A stretch of 7,262 nt of DNA from Frondihabitans sp. (GTDB lineage Bacteria; Actinomycetota; Actinomycetes; Actinomycetales; Microbacteriaceae), in assembly GCA_025464735.1 (NCBI GenBank), contig JAODMX010000386.1, positions 1-7,262 of the forward strand. Direction: 5' to 3'. Positions 6,674 through 7,262 of this stretch are shown here, in pieces; position 1 is the stretch's first letter, and each line of letters opens with the position of its first letter. Under the pieces are notes generated by a model. It searched no databases. It saw nothing but the letters and a program-made list of their open reading frames with translations, and had not been told where the DNA came from. The position numbers and the translations under genes were made by a program.

Positions 6674-7262
6674 TTGACCGATCTCGTCGACACCACAGAG
6701 ATGTATCTGCGAACGATCCTCGATCTCGAGGAGGAGAACATTGTGCCGCTGCGTGCGCGCATCTCCGAGCGCCTCGGGCACTCCGGGCCGACCGTCTCGC
6801 AGACGGTGGCGCGGATGGAACGGGACGGCCTCGTCGTCGTGTCCGGTGACCGGCACCTGGAGCTGACCACGCAGGGCCGGACGAAGGCGACCCACGTGAT
6901 CCGGAAGCACCGGCTTGCCGAACGTCTCCTGGCCGACGTCATCGGTCTCGACTGGGCCTACGTCCATGACGAGGCCTGCCGCTGGGAGCATGTCATGAGC
7001 GAGCAGGTCGAGCGCCGTCTCGTCGAAATGCTCGACCACCCGACGGAGTCCCCCTACGGCAATCCGATTCCCGGTCTCGACGAGTTGGGAGACTCGCCCG
7101 CGGGGCGCTTTCTCGACGGTGTGATCTCCATCGTCGACGTGGCCGCGCAAAATCCCAGCGGAAAGTCAGGAACGATCCGTCGTCTGGCTGAGCCGGTTCA
7201 GTTCGAACCGGAGTTTCTGCAGGAGCTCCACGACAACGGGGTACAACCAGGGAACATCGCGA
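6674..7262 (+). CDS. ideR: DtxR/IdeR-type iron-dependent transcriptional repressor (3' end beyond window)
   Basis: The window holds 196 codons of a repressor that binds ferrous iron and then represses uptake and siderophore genes (family knowledge). The start, [20 protein letters not shown], is close to IdeR. The winged helix covers about 1-73, with the recognition helix near [17 protein letters not shown] (37-53). The dimerisation domain covers 74-140. Metal ligands are all visible: primary site M10, C102, E105, H106; ancillary site H79, E83, H98. Cys102 marks the iron-responsive DtxR/IdeR branch rather than the manganese-responsive MntR branch. After a Pro-rich linker the SH3-like domain begins near 145, and E173/Q176 keep the spacing of its two ancillary-site ligands. 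The start is TTG at 6674 with a strong ribosome-binding site. The family is usually about 225-230 residues, so about 30 residues are missing on the right. It is divergent from serC; a shared regulatory link is not evident. Confidence 0.95.
   Translation, partial: MTDLVDTTEMYLRTILDLEEENIVPLRARISERLGHSGPTVSQTVARMERDGLVVVSGDRHLELTTQGRTKATHVIRKHRLAERLLADVIGLDWAYVHDEACRWEHVMSEQVERRLVEMLDHPTESPYGNPIPGLDELGDSPAGRFLDGVISIVDVAAQNPSGKSGTIRRLAEPVQFEPEFLQELHDNGVQPGNIA

Overview
The window is GC-rich, densely packed bacterial chromosome with GTG and TTG starts and a gene set typical of Actinobacteria: a bacterial XPB helicase with its helicase-associated partner, an extended cold-shock protein, a DUF3027 protein, an actinobacterial-type SerC and a DtxR/IdeR repressor. 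The compact proteins suggest Microbacteriaceae or a close relative. That family placement is inference; the phylum is much firmer.

Layout. Positions 1-4333 are read on the minus strand. In transcription order they hold a 93-residue two-helix membrane protein (4333-4052), the 628-residue helicase-associated protein (4033-2147), the XPB-type DNA helicase (2040-406) and, after an 88-base gap, the start of an OmpR-type response regulator cut by the window edge (317-1). At 4334-4409 the direction switches and a divergent promoter region precedes a plus-strand pair: the cold-shock protein (4410-4787) overlaps by 8 bases a DUF3027 protein (4780-5316) with a long Asp/Glu tail. This pair converges on serC (6524-5406, minus). 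A 72-base, almost perfect palindrome (5329-5400) fills the gap between the two stop codons. serC is divergent from a DtxR/IdeR-type iron-dependent repressor (6674 to the right edge, plus strand), which is truncated by the window end.

Functions. The XPB helicase and its partner form a probable DNA-repair or DNA-remodelling unit. The cold-shock protein and DUF3027 protein look translationally coupled. SerC makes phosphoserine for serine synthesis. IdeR would govern iron-responsive genes, and all seven metal ligands in its first two domains are visible. From memory, several of these families (XPB, its partner, extended cold-shock protein, DUF3027, SerC) lie within one region of the Mycobacterium tuberculosis chromosome, so this is probably a compacted form of an ancestral actinobacterial neighbourhood rather than accessory DNA.

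I found no mobile element, CRISPR array, tRNA, rRNA or clear foreign island, and no convincing new multi-gene system. The observations most worth checking are the 72-base palindrome, a recurring arrangement in which a -10-like hexamer lies 6-8 bases before SD-less minus-strand starts (suggesting leaderless mRNAs), a possible WYL-like tail on the helicase partner, and the acidic, repeat-encoded tail of the DUF3027 protein.
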